Shown: positions 1 through 7,965 of the stretch, one piece after another
Position numbering within the stretch: the stretch's first letter is position 1
Layout: each line of letters opens with the position of its first letter
Assembly: GCF_015207455.1 (NCBI RefSeq)
Contig: NZ_JADEWV010000055.1
Coordinates: 1 to 33,961 of the forward strand
Source: Microcoleus sp. LEGE 07076
GTDB taxonomy: Bacteria; Cyanobacteriota; Cyanobacteriia; Cyanobacteriales; Microcoleaceae
Direction of reading: 5' to 3'
Length of the DNA: 33,961 bases
Notes under the pieces: model-generated
Told to the model about the DNA's origin: nothing
The model's database searches: none
What the model saw: the letters and a program-made list of their open reading frames with translations, nothing else
Program-made: the position numbers and the translations under genes

Positions 1-304
1 GTGTAGGATTGTTTGGGGGGTTCATTTTTTGGTCTCCTGTCAGTCTAGTTGAGATTTGAGATTTGAGATTTGAGATTTACTCTACAGATTAATCTGGGAG
101 CAGGAACGGGAGTCTAAAATTTGGGGATTGACTTTCGGGAATGTCGGAAACTTGTATCCGTTTTTGGGCGGGGTAAGTGTATTAATTGCGAAAGAATGCC
201 AGATTTATAATTTAATCGCTCGCTTGCTAATTCGGTGCTAAATGGTGAGAATATTTTACAATTAGGCTGGGCGGGCGATCGAGTAATTAACAATTTTAAC
301 TTGT
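1..304. other. Non-coding left edge
   Basis: No credible gene is visible on either strand. The stretch is AT-rich and holds a four-copy GAGATTT array (51-78). The remainder probably contains the promoter of the DUF58 gene at 305, but I see no convincing -35/-10 pair. Confidence 0.6.
51..78. repeat. GAGATTT heptamer array, 4 copies
   Basis: Four perfect head-to-tail copies of a 7-bp unit. It belongs with the other heptamer arrays of this window (2186-2213, 3184-3456, 4314-4334, 9834-9882, 26848-26938), which have different units but the same period. Confidence 0.9.
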
Positions 305-1465
305 ATGAATATCACTCAAAAAATTGCCGGCTGGCTCGAAAATCGCGCTGTAACCCCCGCCTACGCGGGTTGGCTGCTCTCGGGAATGACGGTTTTCTTT
401 TTTGGGTCTGCTACCAATACAATGGCTGGGTGGCTGTACGCGCTCAGCGGTGGGAGTTTGGCGCTGTTGGCAGTAGCTGCGGTTTTGCCGGCAAAATCGC
501 TGCGTTCTTTGGCAGTCCGCCGCCACTCGATCGAACCGGTGAGTGCGGGAGATCAAATTACGATCGAACTAGAAATCGAAAATCGCGCCCGCCAACCTAA
601 AACTTTGTTGCAAGTGGTAGACATCTTGCCGTTTGTATTGGGAAAAGAGGTCGTCCGCCCGATCGATGTCATAGAGGGGTCAAGCACATACAAGGATACA
701 TACTATCTAGAAGTCCCGCACCGGGGAGTCTATCGCTGGGAAGAGGTCAACTTGAGGACTGCCGCGCCTTTAGGGTTGTTTTGGTGCCGCCGCAGCCGCA
801 CTGCGAAAGCGGTGGCGGTTGTCTACCCGCAGGTTTTGCCGTTGACCACTTGCCCTTTGGTCGATCGCGTCGGTCAAGAAGACAGCCCGCAATTGTACGA
901 TCGTACCCGAGTGCAAACTGCTACCGAAGGTCTCACCCGCAACCTGAGACCTTACCGCCACGGAGACCCCACCCGCCTGATTCACTGGCGTACCAGCGCC
1001 CGCTACGGAGAACTGCGGGTGAGAGAGTTAGAACTTGCCGCCGGCGGTCAAGAAATTATTATTGCTCTCGACAGCGCTGCGATGTGGCAAGCAGAGGAAT
1101 TTGAACGAGCGGTGACAGTAGCTGCCTCTATTTACTTCTATGCTAGCAAGCGCCTGTTAAACGTCAAACTTTGGACTGCCGGAACTGGACTTGTCTCGGG
1201 GAACCGGGTAGTTTTGGAAACTTTAGCGGCGGTTAATGCTGGCGAAGAATCTGTTGAAAATCGGCCGAAACAATCGATAATTTGGCTGACTCAAAACTCG
1301 GCAAGTTTAAGCACTCTTTCCCAAGGTAGTCGTTGGGTACTCTGGCCGAGCGCCACTGCGGAAACAGGCGAAAAACTGTTAGTAAAACACGATTTACCAG
1401 GCTTAGAAATTCGCTCCGACCGAGCGTTAGAACTTCAGTTACAAGGGAGTATCTCATTTTTGTGA
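305..1465 (+). CDS. DUF58 domain-containing membrane protein
   Basis: A 386-residue protein. Two hydrophobic segments near the N-terminus (about residues 21-37 and 41-61) anchor it in the membrane. A beta-rich region follows, then the DUF58 core at about 200-245, where the family signature reads RNLRPYRHGDPTRLIHWRTS, followed by GELRVRE. DUF58 proteins are often encoded beside MoxR-type AAA+ ATPases and transglutaminase-like proteins and are thought to work with them in protein maturation or envelope processes; no such partner lies within this window, though one could be beyond the left edge. The ATG at 305 is chosen because the hydrophobic N-terminus follows directly; no clear Shine-Dalgarno sequence is present. 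The family assignment is firm, the function unknown. Confidence 0.85.
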   Translation: MNITQKIAGWLENRAVTPAYAGWLLSGMTVFFFGSATNTMAGWLYALSGGSLALLAVAAVLPAKSLRSLAVRRHSIEPVSAGDQITIELEIENRARQPKTLLQVVDILPFVLGKEVVRPIDVIEGSSTYKDTYYLEVPHRGVYRWEEVNLRTAAPLGLFWCRRSRTAKAVAVVYPQVLPLTTCPLVDRVGQEDSPQLYDRTRVQTATEGLTRNLRPYRHGDPTRLIHWRTSARYGELRVRELELAAGGQEIIIALDSAAMWQAEEFERAVTVAASIYFYASKRLLNVKLWTAGTGLVSGNRVVLETLAAVNAGEESVENRPKQSIIWLTQNSASLSTLSQGSRWVLWPSATAETGEKLLVKHDLPGLEIRSDRALELQLQGSISFL

Positions 1466-1756
1466 AAAGCATTTTTTTTGTGGGAGTGCCAAATAAATGC
1501 CTTGCACGGCTGACGGTTGACTCGATTTTATTATTCCGATGCAACCGGAAACTATATGAATCGTAGAGCGATCCTAAATCCGGTGATTTGTTTGGATCTT
1601 CAAACATTTTGTATATAAACTAAAACAGTTCTTGAGGGAGCATCTGTGTTTTTTTTGTAGCGCTATTCCATAACTCGCTCGGACAAAACTCGCGATCGCT
1701 TGCGAGTTCGCAATCCAACAAAAAAATATTTTTACCAAGCCCCAGATACTCCCCTG
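1466..1756. other. Gap between convergent DUF58 and minE
   Basis: No gene is seen here. A short inverted repeat, ACTCGC/GCGAGT (1688-1693 and 1702-1707), encloses a HIP1 octamer at 1692-1699. The segment near 1640-1665 (ATCTGTGTTTT followed by TGTAG) resembles the left arm of the inverted repeat at 12903-12962. Confidence 0.5.
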
Positions 1757-2140
1757 TCACTCACTAATGTCGGGGAGAGTTTCGACTACATACTCAGGTA
1801 CATAATCGGGCAAATTATCTGGTTGATTCTGGGGCAAATTCTGGGGCAAATTCTGGGGCAAATTCTCCCGTGACTTTTCTAGCCTGACTCGCCGGATCGG
1901 GAGATTTGCAATCAATGCTGTTGCGCGCTGGTCGCTAGCTAGCGAGAACTCCGACTCGGTAGTATCGATTTCCACATAGCGAGACACCACTTCTAGAATT
2001 TCTCGGCGCATTGACTCAACCATTTCTGGACTGAGCTCTGAGCGATCGTGGGCTAGAACAAGTTTCAGCCGCCGTTTTACATCGTCGCGGCTGTTGTCAG
2101 GGGTGCGCGGGAAAAGTCGTTCAAGAAGTGTATATAGCAT
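1757..2140 (-). CDS. minE: Cell division topological specificity factor MinE
   Basis: MinE binds membrane-bound MinD, stimulates its ATPase and restricts MinCD inhibition of FtsZ to places away from midcell. The 127-residue product starts [11 protein letters not shown] (the anti-MinCD/membrane-targeting helix), continues with the conserved [13 protein letters not shown] stretch (about 28-40), then the dimerising topological-specificity region ending near residue 88. About 38 extra residues follow, including three tandem LPQN units and a [11 protein letters not shown] tail. That makes it longer than the usual 85-100 residues; the extension is low-complexity and comes from a 12-bp DNA repeat. 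It is the last gene of the minC-minD-minE series, 218 bp after minD. The start codon is the only ATG that gives the conserved N-terminus. Confidence is high for identity; any role of the tail is unknown. Confidence 0.95.
   Translation of the reverse strand: MLYTLLERLFPRTPDNSRDDVKRRLKLVLAHDRSELSPEMVESMRREILEVVSRYVEIDTTESEFSLASDQRATALIANLPIRRVRLEKSRENLPQNLPQNLPQNQPDNLPDYVPEYVVETLPDISE
1826..1861. repeat. 12-bp tandem repeat inside minE
   Basis: Three perfect copies of ATTCTGGGGCAA on the plus strand, read on the minus strand as Leu-Pro-Gln-Asn. Degenerate flanking copies continue the pattern. Because 12 is a multiple of 3, copy-number change would lengthen or shorten the MinE tail without a frameshift. 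Confidence 0.9.
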
Positions 2141-2185
2141 GGGTAGAGCGGGTTTGTCAAGGGTTGGGCATAGAAAAAGTCAGTC

Positions 2186-2213
2186 GATTTTAGATTTTAG
2201 ATTTTAGATTTTA
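2186..2213. repeat. GATTTTA heptamer array, 4 copies
   Basis: Four perfect copies in the 218-bp gap between minD and minE. The same unit appears once more near the minD start (3172-3178), so the two gaps of the min cluster share repeat vocabulary. Confidence 0.85.
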
Positions 2214-2358
2214 GATCGGGGAATCGCTGAAGACTACTGGGGTTGGGATCTGGTTCATCAGTTTGATTTTTTTGGGGAACGGGTATCACTGGGGAAAACT
2301 TTCAAGTAGTTTTTGTGATGCGGTGGCGGCTTTTTGAAGTCGCAAGCAAATCAGCACA

Positions 2359-3165
2359 TCACATAATTTTAGTGTTTAAGAACTTGCGGAGGCGAGTGAA
2401 GAAGTTTTCTGGACGGGGATTGAGATCGAGAAACTCAACTTTTTCGCCTTCTAAGCGGCGGGCAATATTGTCGAAGGCTGTTCCAGCTAAAGATGTCGTT
2501 TCCGACAATACTAGCGGTTCGCCTCGGTTGGTGGAAACAATTACGCGCTCGTCGTCGGGAACCACGCCTAACAGCGGAATGGCGAGGATTTCCCGCACGT
2601 CTTGCACTGACATCATATCATTTGCCAGCACCATTGCGGGTCTGATCCGGTTGACGATTAGCTGGATTTTCTTGACGTTGTTGGCTTCGAGCAGCCCGAT
2701 GACTCGATCGGCATCCCGAACAGCAGCGATTTCTGGAGTGGTGACAATCACCCCTTCTTGGGCTGGGGCGATCGCATTTTGAAAACCCTGTTCAATACCA
2801 GCCGGAGAGTCGATCAAAATATAGTCATATTTTGCTCCCAACATCCCCACAAGCTGCTTCATTTGCTCGGCGCTGATGGCATCCTTCATCCGAGTTTGAG
2901 CCGCCGGCAACAGCACCAAGCGCGGCTGCCGCTTATCTTTCACCAAAGCTTGATCTAACCGGCACTCTCCGGCGAGAACTTCTAATGCCGTGTAAACAAT
3001 GCGGTTTTCTAAGCCCAGCAGCAAGTCTAAATTTCTGAGGCCGAAATCAGCATCAATTACGGCAACATTGCGCCCCCGCTTAGCTAAAGCCATGCCGAGA
3101 TTGGCTGTGGATGTGGTTTTTCCCACTCCGCCTTTCCCTGATGTAACAACAATAATGCGAGCCAT
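2359..3165 (-). CDS. minD: Septum site-determining protein MinD (ATPase)
   Basis: MinD is the membrane-associated ParA/MinD-family ATPase that recruits MinC to the membrane and is released by MinE. The 268-residue sequence carries the deviant Walker A GKGGVGKTT (about 10-18) with the signature lysine, the switch region VIDADFGLRNLD (about 36-47), a Walker B-like YILIDSPAG (about 115-123), and a C-terminal amphipathic membrane-targeting helix FFTRLRKFLNTKIM. Length and all key residues match the family. It lies between minC and minE on the same strand, in the order minC-minD-minE, but both flanking gaps exceed 200 bp and hold repeat arrays, so co-transcription is plausible rather than proven. 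The ATG at 3165 is fixed by the N-terminal MARIIVVTSGKGGVGKT. Confidence 0.97.
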   Translation of the reverse strand: MARIIVVTSGKGGVGKTTSTANLGMALAKRGRNVAVIDADFGLRNLDLLLGLENRIVYTALEVLAGECRLDQALVKDKRQPRLVLLPAAQTRMKDAISAEQMKQLVGMLGAKYDYILIDSPAGIEQGFQNAIAPAQEGVIVTTPEIAAVRDADRVIGLLEANNVKKIQLIVNRIRPAMVLANDMMSVQDVREILAIPLLGVVPDDERVIVSTNRGEPLVLSETTSLAGTAFDNIARRLEGEKVEFLDLNPRPENFFTRLRKFLNTKIM

Positions 3166-3183
3166 AAGCGATTTTAGATTTAT

Positions 3184-3456
3184 TAGTCAGTAGTCAGTAG
3201 TCAGTAGTCAGTAGTCAGTAGTCAGTTGGTAGTTGGTAGTTGGTAGTTGGTAGGGGCGGTACCAAGAGAACCCGCCCTCTTAGTTGTTAGTTGTTAGTTG
3301 TTAGTCGTTAGTTGTTAGTTGTTGGAAATTAAGAATTGGAAATTGATAATTCGTAACCAATAACAACTAACCAATAACTAATAACAACTAACCAATAACT
3401 AATAACTAATAACTAATAACAACTAACCAATAACTAATAACTAATAACTAATTACT
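3184..3456. repeat. Series of heptamer arrays between minC and minD
   Basis: Successive 7-bp arrays: TAGTCAG x6 (3184-3225), TTGGTAG x4 (3226-3253), a GGGCGG/CCGCCC hairpin (3254-3259 and 3272-3277), TTAGTTG x6 with one variant copy (3280-3321), then 14 units made of AATAACA, ACTAACC and AATAACT in repeating order (3359-3456). The third and last arrays are partly complementary (TTAGTTG against CAACTAA), so the gap could fold on itself. The last array runs across the minC stop codon (3452-3454). Confidence 0.9.
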
Positions 3457-4288
3457 CATTACCCCCAACTAACTGCGATTTGTCAAAATCAGAGGCTCTA
3501 CCGATCCTAATCCCTTGAGGTGTCACATAGGCGACTTCCGGGAAAAACTGAGCGGGTGAGGTTTCTGGGCCTCTGGCCACATACTTAGCAATCCTAATCA
3601 CCATCGGTTCCATCTGCAAGGTCATAATCACGCTTTTGGTATTGCCGCCGGCACCGGCGTGCACTACGCCCCGCAAACGCCCCCAAACTAGGATATCGCC
3701 CCCGGCGATTACTGAACCGCCGGGATTTACATCTCCCAAAAGTACGATCGTCCCGGGATGACGAATTTCTACGCCCGATCGCACAGTCATCTGCAAATAT
3801 AAAGGTTCTGCCAGCGATTGCGGTTTTTCGGCGGAGGCTTTACTCAGGGAAGAAACCGGAGGGTGCTGTTCTACACAATAACCTGCCGTAGCAGCAGCAA
3901 CGGCGGTTTGGCGGCGGCTGGTGTGGACTCGTTTGAGTTGAAGTTCCACTTCCGATAGGGCATCAGCGATGGATTGCAGTTGGCGGATATCTAAAAGTCG
4001 ATCGCTCCCCATCAATTGTACTTCTGCATTTGGCTGCCAAAACCGTTCACCTGCATTCAGCCTGACTTTTAGCTGCTGCCAAAGTTCAGTCCAAGTCGAA
4101 GCCGCACCAGTTGCAGCTTCGGTGTTGGTTTCTGGAGGAAGCAGCAACAATAGCTGTCCATCTTCAGTCTTGAGTCGGACTTGCAGCTCTAAGCTGATTT
4201 CGGGTGTTGATTGAGCAGCAGCAGCGGCTCCGGCAGAGGCATCAGGTATCATGGACAGGTCTGAGTTCGGGTATGGACAGGTTAACAT
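3452..4288 (-). CDS. minC: Septum site-determining protein MinC
   Basis: MinC is the FtsZ-polymerisation inhibitor that MinD positions at the membrane. The 278-residue product has a variable N-terminal half, with a MinC_N-like region at about 30-115, a linker rich in Ala, Ser and Gln, and the conserved C-terminal beta-helix domain. That domain contains HPGTIVLLGDVNPGGSVIAG, GDILVWGRLRGVVHAG and GNTKSVIMTLQMEP, typical of the dimerising, MinD-binding part. The first ATG is at 4288 (a TTG precedes it). An ATG at 4252 would give a product 12 residues shorter, starting MIPDASAG; neither has a clear ribosome binding site, so the start is uncertain. It is the first gene of the min cluster. Its stop codon lies inside a heptamer array, so the extreme C-terminus (GGNE) may have been set by repeat invasion. 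Confidence 0.93.
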   Translation of the reverse strand: MLTCPYPNSDLSMIPDASAGAAAAAQSTPEISLELQVRLKTEDGQLLLLLPPETNTEAATGAASTWTELWQQLKVRLNAGERFWQPNAEVQLMGSDRLLDIRQLQSIADALSEVELQLKRVHTSRRQTAVAAATAGYCVEQHPPVSSLSKASAEKPQSLAEPLYLQMTVRSGVEIRHPGTIVLLGDVNPGGSVIAGGDILVWGRLRGVVHAGAGGNTKSVIMTLQMEPMVIRIAKYVARGPETSPAQFFPEVAYVTPQGIRIGRASDFDKSQLVGGNE

Positions 4289-4313
4289 CAATATTAGCCT
4301 GAGTGGTCATTAC

Positions 4314-4334
4314 TCATTAGTCATTAGTCATTAG
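4314..4334. repeat. TCATTAG heptamer array, 3 copies
   Basis: Three perfect copies just upstream of minC, in the gap before the divergently oriented ADP-ribosylglycohydrolase gene. Confidence 0.8.
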
Positions 4335-4365
4335 CAGGACACTCCGCCCGCACTTTAGACAATTA

Positions 4366-4407
4366 TAGGACTTACGCATGGGAGTCTAGAAACCGGGTTT
4401 GTTTTAC
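4366..4407. repeat. TAGGACTTACGCA dispersed repeat, copy 1
   Basis: TAGGACTTACGCA followed by a CTAGAAACCGGGTTTG segment. A second copy at 5434-5471 has the same order (TAGGACTTACGCA, then CTGGAAACCGAG and a T run). The two direct copies bracket the broken ADP-ribosylglycohydrolase gene. Confidence 0.75.
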
Positions 4408-4520
4408 AAAAATACTTCATTGCAAGCCGCAGATTCGATAAAAAACTCCGTTTCTTCGATCGGTGCATAAATCCATAATTCCCTATTACCAATTCCCCAT
4501 TACCAAGTTTTCATTACTAT

Positions 4521-5453
4521 ATGCAGCCAATAGAACATTATCGCGGCAGTCTTCTCGGTTTAGCAGTTGGCGACGCTCTCGGAACAACTTTAGAATTCCA
4601 TCGCCCCGGAACCTTTGAACCCATTAACGATATGATTGGTGGCGGCCCGTTTCGACTGCAACCGGGAGAGTGGACGGATGATACATCAATGGCACTTTGT
4701 TTAGCCGAAAGTTTGATTGAGAAAAAAAGTTTCGATCCAGTCCATCAATTAGAAACATATTTGCGGTGGCGGCAAGATGGACATTTGAGCAGCACTGGTG
4801 AATGTTTTGATATTGGCAATACGGTTCAACAAGCACTTTGGCAGTTTGAAACTACAAAAAAATCTTACTGCGGTGCTACCGAATCTTGGACTGCTGGAAA
4901 TGGTTCGATTATGCGTTTAGCTCCCCTACCTTTATTTTATGCAAAAAATCCTTGAGAAGTCATAGAAAAATCGGGAGCAAGTTCTCGCACTACTCACGCT
5001 GCTGCTACTTGCGTCGATGCTTGCCGCTATTTTGGTACCTTAATTGCGGGGGCTGTAAATAAAGTTAGTAAAGAAGTTTTGCTTTCGCAAAGATATTGTC
5101 CGATCGCCGAATATTGGGCCGCGTACCCGCTGGTGGCAGAAATCGATGAAATTGCGGCGGGTTCTTTTAAACGGCGACAACCTCCTGAAATTAAGGGTAC
5201 TGGTTATGTCGTTAAGTCATTAGAGGCAGCACTTTGGGCATTTTATAACAGTTCTTCTTTTGCAGAAGGGTGTTTGTTGGCGGTGAATTTGGGCGACGAT
5301 GCGGATACAACTGGTGCGGTTTACGGACAGTTAGCGGGAGCTTTTTACGGCGAATCTACCATACCGGAAAAATGGATCTCGCAATTGACCGATTTCACTC
5401 TAATTGCATCTTTCGCCGAACAACTCTTGACTGTAGGACTTACGCACGGGTGA
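4521..5453 (+). pseudogene. ADP-ribosylglycohydrolase, interrupted by in-frame TGA
   Basis: ADP-ribosylglycohydrolases (DraG/ARH family) remove ADP-ribose from proteins or related substrates using a two-metal Mg/Mn centre. The frame is open from ATG 4521 for 144 codons, stops at TGA 4953-4955, and continues in the same frame for 165 codons to 5453, giving a normal family length of about 310. The first half has GLAVGDALG (13-21) and the metal-binding WTDDTS (51-56). Coding sequence right after the stop reads [19 protein letters not shown], and the second half has the other metal motif, [19 protein letters not shown]. The metal site is therefore divided, and neither fragment alone should be active. 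A single base change (for example CGA, GGA or AGA to TGA) explains it. Recent pseudogene, readthrough or sequencing error are all possible. The C-terminus (VGLTHG) is encoded by a dispersed repeat. Confidence 0.88.
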
Positions 5454-5471
5454 CTGGAAACCGAGTTTTTA
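5434..5471. repeat. TAGGACTTACGCA dispersed repeat, copy 2
   Basis: This second copy overlaps the last codons and stop of the ADP-ribosylglycohydrolase frame, so the repeat supplies its C-terminus. See copy 1 at 4366-4407. Confidence 0.75.
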
Positions 5472-5480
5472 TGCAACACT

Positions 5481-5660
5481 AGCCGTAGCCGTAGGGTGCG
5501 TCGCGATCTAAAATTCCGGCATAAAAATCGACAATCTCACAGCGACTCACCTGACAAAATAATTATGTAAAGCCGTAGCCGTAGGGTGCGTCGCAATCTA
5601 AAATTCCGGCATAAAAATCGACAATCTCACAGCGACGCACCTGACAAAATAATTAGGTAA
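5481..5660. repeat. Tandem pair of 90-bp palindromic elements
   Basis: Two head-to-tail 90-bp units (5481-5570 and 5571-5660) differing at three positions. Each unit is an inverted repeat: GGTGCGTCGC at 5495-5504 and 5585-5594 pairs with GCGACTCACC at 5542-5551 (one mismatch) and GCGACGCACC at 5632-5641 (perfect). In copy 2 both arms are perfect, so the differences do not look random. The pair lies between the convergent ADP-ribosylglycohydrolase and response-regulator genes. Related elements occur at 7966-8030 and 20465-20531. Confidence 0.9.
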
Positions 5661-5719
5661 ACAAGCCTCATTTTTCCTGTTAGAAAACACAAAATTGGTC
5701 GTTTTTTTGAGAAATGATA

Positions 5720-6400
5720 TTACTTTTGCTCTCGCAACACGTAGCCAACTCCTCGAACAGTATGCAGCAATCGTTTTGAGTTACTTGCTTCTAACTTAAT
5801 CCGCAAGGCGCGAACGTACACTTCAATAATATTTGATTCACCCATAAAATCGTAACCCCAGACTTTTTCTAAAATGCGATCGCGCGTAATGACTTGACGG
5901 GGATTCCGCAGCAAAAATTTTAACAAATCAAACTCTTTTGCAGTGAGTTCAATTAGTAGATTTCCTCGATAAACTTCACGGGTTAAACAGTTTAAAATTA
6001 AATCTTCAAATTCTAACCGTTCCGGGTCGTTTGGTTGAGTTCGGCGCAGGCGTGCTTTGACTCTCGCTAGGAGTTCTTCCATACTGAAAGGCTTAGTCAC
6101 GTAATCATCAGCGCCAGCATTTAATCCAGTTACGCGATCGGGTACTTCATCTTTGGCTGTTAATATAATTATTGGTACTTGCACGCCAGTCGATCGCAAC
6201 CTCAAACAAATATCCAATCCAGAGATACCTGGAAGCATCCAATCTAAAATTAATAAATCAGGTTGGGCTGTGCGGGCGATCGTCAATCCATCCAATCCAT
6301 TGGGAGCGACGGTGACGTGATATCCTTCTAAAGTAAGTTCAGATTCGATGAACTTTGCCAGTTTAGGGTCATCTTCAACAAGGAGAATGCGATCGCCCAT
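5720..6400 (-). CDS. OmpR-family DNA-binding response regulator
   Basis: A 226-residue two-domain transcription factor. The receiver domain (1-120) has the acidic pair D10-D11, the phosphoacceptor D53 in LLILDWMLPG, a conserved Thr in IILTAKDE and the Lys in DYVTKPFSMEELLARV. The C-terminal winged-helix DNA-binding domain (about 130-224) carries LTAKEFDLLKFLLRNP and the typical VWGYDF...VEVYVRALRIKL-like region ending TVRGVGYVLRE. The start ATG is 2 nt after the stop of the upstream sensor kinase, so the two are almost certainly one transcription unit with coupled translation. The closest architecture is the cyanobacterial ManR/RppA-type regulators, but the target regulon cannot be read from sequence. 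Confidence 0.95.
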   Translation of the reverse strand: MGDRILLVEDDPKLAKFIESELTLEGYHVTVAPNGLDGLTIARTAQPDLLILDWMLPGISGLDICLRLRSTGVQVPIIILTAKDEVPDRVTGLNAGADDYVTKPFSMEELLARVKARLRRTQPNDPERLEFEDLILNCLTREVYRGNLLIELTAKEFDLLKFLLRNPRQVITRDRILEKVWGYDFMGESNIIEVYVRALRIKLEASNSKRLLHTVRGVGYVLREQK

Positions 6401-6402
6401 AA

Positions 6403-7851
6403 TTACACTTTCCAGATAGGTAAGGTGATAGTAAAAATACTACCTTCTCCTGGTTTAGAGCGGATCGCGATACGTCCTTCCATCCCTTCGATCAGGCTTT
6501 TGGCGATCGCCAATCCCAACCCAGTACCGTCTCTAGAGCGAGTCATGGACTCATTCACCCGGTAAAACCGCTCAAAAATCCGGTTTTGATGCGGGAGAGA
6601 AATACCAATTCCGCGATCGCGCACATGAACCATCACCTGCTGTTCCCTCTTTTCTAAGACTAACTCAACAGGTTGTTCGGGAGCAGAATACTTGATAGCA
6701 TTATCAACTAAATTAATTAAAACTTGTTGTAAACGCTCCTGATCCGCACAGGCGACAACATCCTCATCATTTGACACCAAAATAACTTTCCGATTGCTAA
6801 CCTTTGCACTCATTTCGGCCACCTCAGCCACCAGAGTATTCAGGATAACCGGATGCAAGCGAAAGTGCAAATTGCCGCTATCAGCCCGCGCCAAATCGAG
6901 CAAATCTTCTAACATCCGAATCGTGCGTTCAGTTTCACCAACCGCCGTTTCCAGTGCTTGTTGTTGATAGTCGCTTAAATTAGTGCTGCGTCGCAGCAAA
7001 CTTTGTAAATAACCAACAACCACCGTTAGAGGAGTGCGTAATTCGTGAGAAACATTACCCACAAACTGGCGCTGTTGCTCCCAGGAACCGGATAATCGAA
7101 ACAACATTTCATTAAAGGTTTGTGCAAGTCCTAAAATCTCATCAGGAGCCTGATGCAGTTGGAGTTTTGCCGCCTGCAAATTATCAGCAGACAAAGTGCT
7201 AGCAACCTGACTCATCTCTTCCAGAGGGCCCAGAGCGTGACGGATGCGACTGGCGATCGCCAACATTAACACTAATATTACCACAATACTCACAACAATT
7301 AAACTCCGAATTCCATCATTTAATTGACGTTGCTCGTCAGTGATATCTTGAGAGAAATATACCCTACCCAGCAACTGATTTTTGATTTTCAGAGGTGTGC
7401 TACAAATCACCAAATAGCGATCGTCCACCTGAACAAAAGTCGGCTCAGCAGGCACTTCGGTCAAAGAGATCATCTTCCTAATCTTAGAAGATTCCATATC
7501 CATATCTGGTGAACTGACCAAAAGCATCCCATCATTGCGTTTTACCCACACCATGATTCCGCCTGTAGAAGCTTTCTGGACGCTGCGAGTCAAGCCAATT
7601 TCTAGTGAACCCATTTCACTATAAAGCTCAACCTGTTCGGGAAAACGCGTTCCAATATATTCCAGCGTTTGTTTGTGAGCGCCGACTAGATTTTGCGACC
7701 TTTGCCAGCCCGCCCAAAATGCCACGCTGCTAAGTCCTAAAATCGAAAGTACCAGCAAGTCCATAGTCAATCGAAACTGAAGCGAAGAAGTGGAAATTCG
7801 CTTGCTAGTGAGATGGTTGATAGTGGCTCTAACTTGGCGAATTAGCTTCAT
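6403..7851 (-). CDS. Membrane sensor histidine kinase
   Basis: The 482-residue sensor partner of the regulator that follows it by 2 nt. Transmembrane helix 1 (about 28-48), a periplasmic sensor of some 130 residues without a family I can name, helix 2 (about 181-201), then HAMP starting at RIRHALGPLEEM. The HisKA dimerisation box is FVGNVSHELRTPLTVVVGYLQ with phosphoacceptor H269. The ATPase domain has the N box INLVDNAIKYSA (N380, N384), G1 VRDRGIGIS, F box IFERFYRV and G2 GTGLGLAIAKSLIE. All catalytic motifs are intact. It should autophosphorylate in response to an envelope or external signal and pass phosphate to D53 of the regulator. Metal sensing, as in ManS or NrsS, is a guess from architecture only. 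Confidence 0.95.
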   Translation of the reverse strand: MKLIRQVRATINHLTSKRISTSSLQFRLTMDLLVLSILGLSSVAFWAGWQRSQNLVGAHKQTLEYIGTRFPEQVELYSEMGSLEIGLTRSVQKASTGGIMVWVKRNDGMLLVSSPDMDMESSKIRKMISLTEVPAEPTFVQVDDRYLVICSTPLKIKNQLLGRVYFSQDITDEQRQLNDGIRSLIVVSIVVILVLMLAIASRIRHALGPLEEMSQVASTLSADNLQAAKLQLHQAPDEILGLAQTFNEMLFRLSGSWEQQRQFVGNVSHELRTPLTVVVGYLQSLLRRSTNLSDYQQQALETAVGETERTIRMLEDLLDLARADSGNLHFRLHPVILNTLVAEVAEMSAKVSNRKVILVSNDEDVVACADQERLQQVLINLVDNAIKYSAPEQPVELVLEKREQQVMVHVRDRGIGISLPHQNRIFERFYRVNESMTRSRDGTGLGLAIAKSLIEGMEGRIAIRSKPGEGSIFTITLPIWKV

Positions 7852-7965
7852 TTTTTTGCCAGATGTAGTGAGGAATTCACGAAAAGTCAGAAGCCTTGTT
7901 TGTGACGAAAAGACACGTTCTAGCCAGAAGATTAGCTAAAAAACCCGGTTGATTGGATATGAGTC

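Noticed and set aside
4953-4955. Selenocysteine or recoded TGA in the ADP-ribosylglycohydrolase
   Set aside because: Sec is not typical of this family or of cyanobacteria, and no SECIS-like hairpin was seen directly after the codon; a nonsense mutation is simpler.
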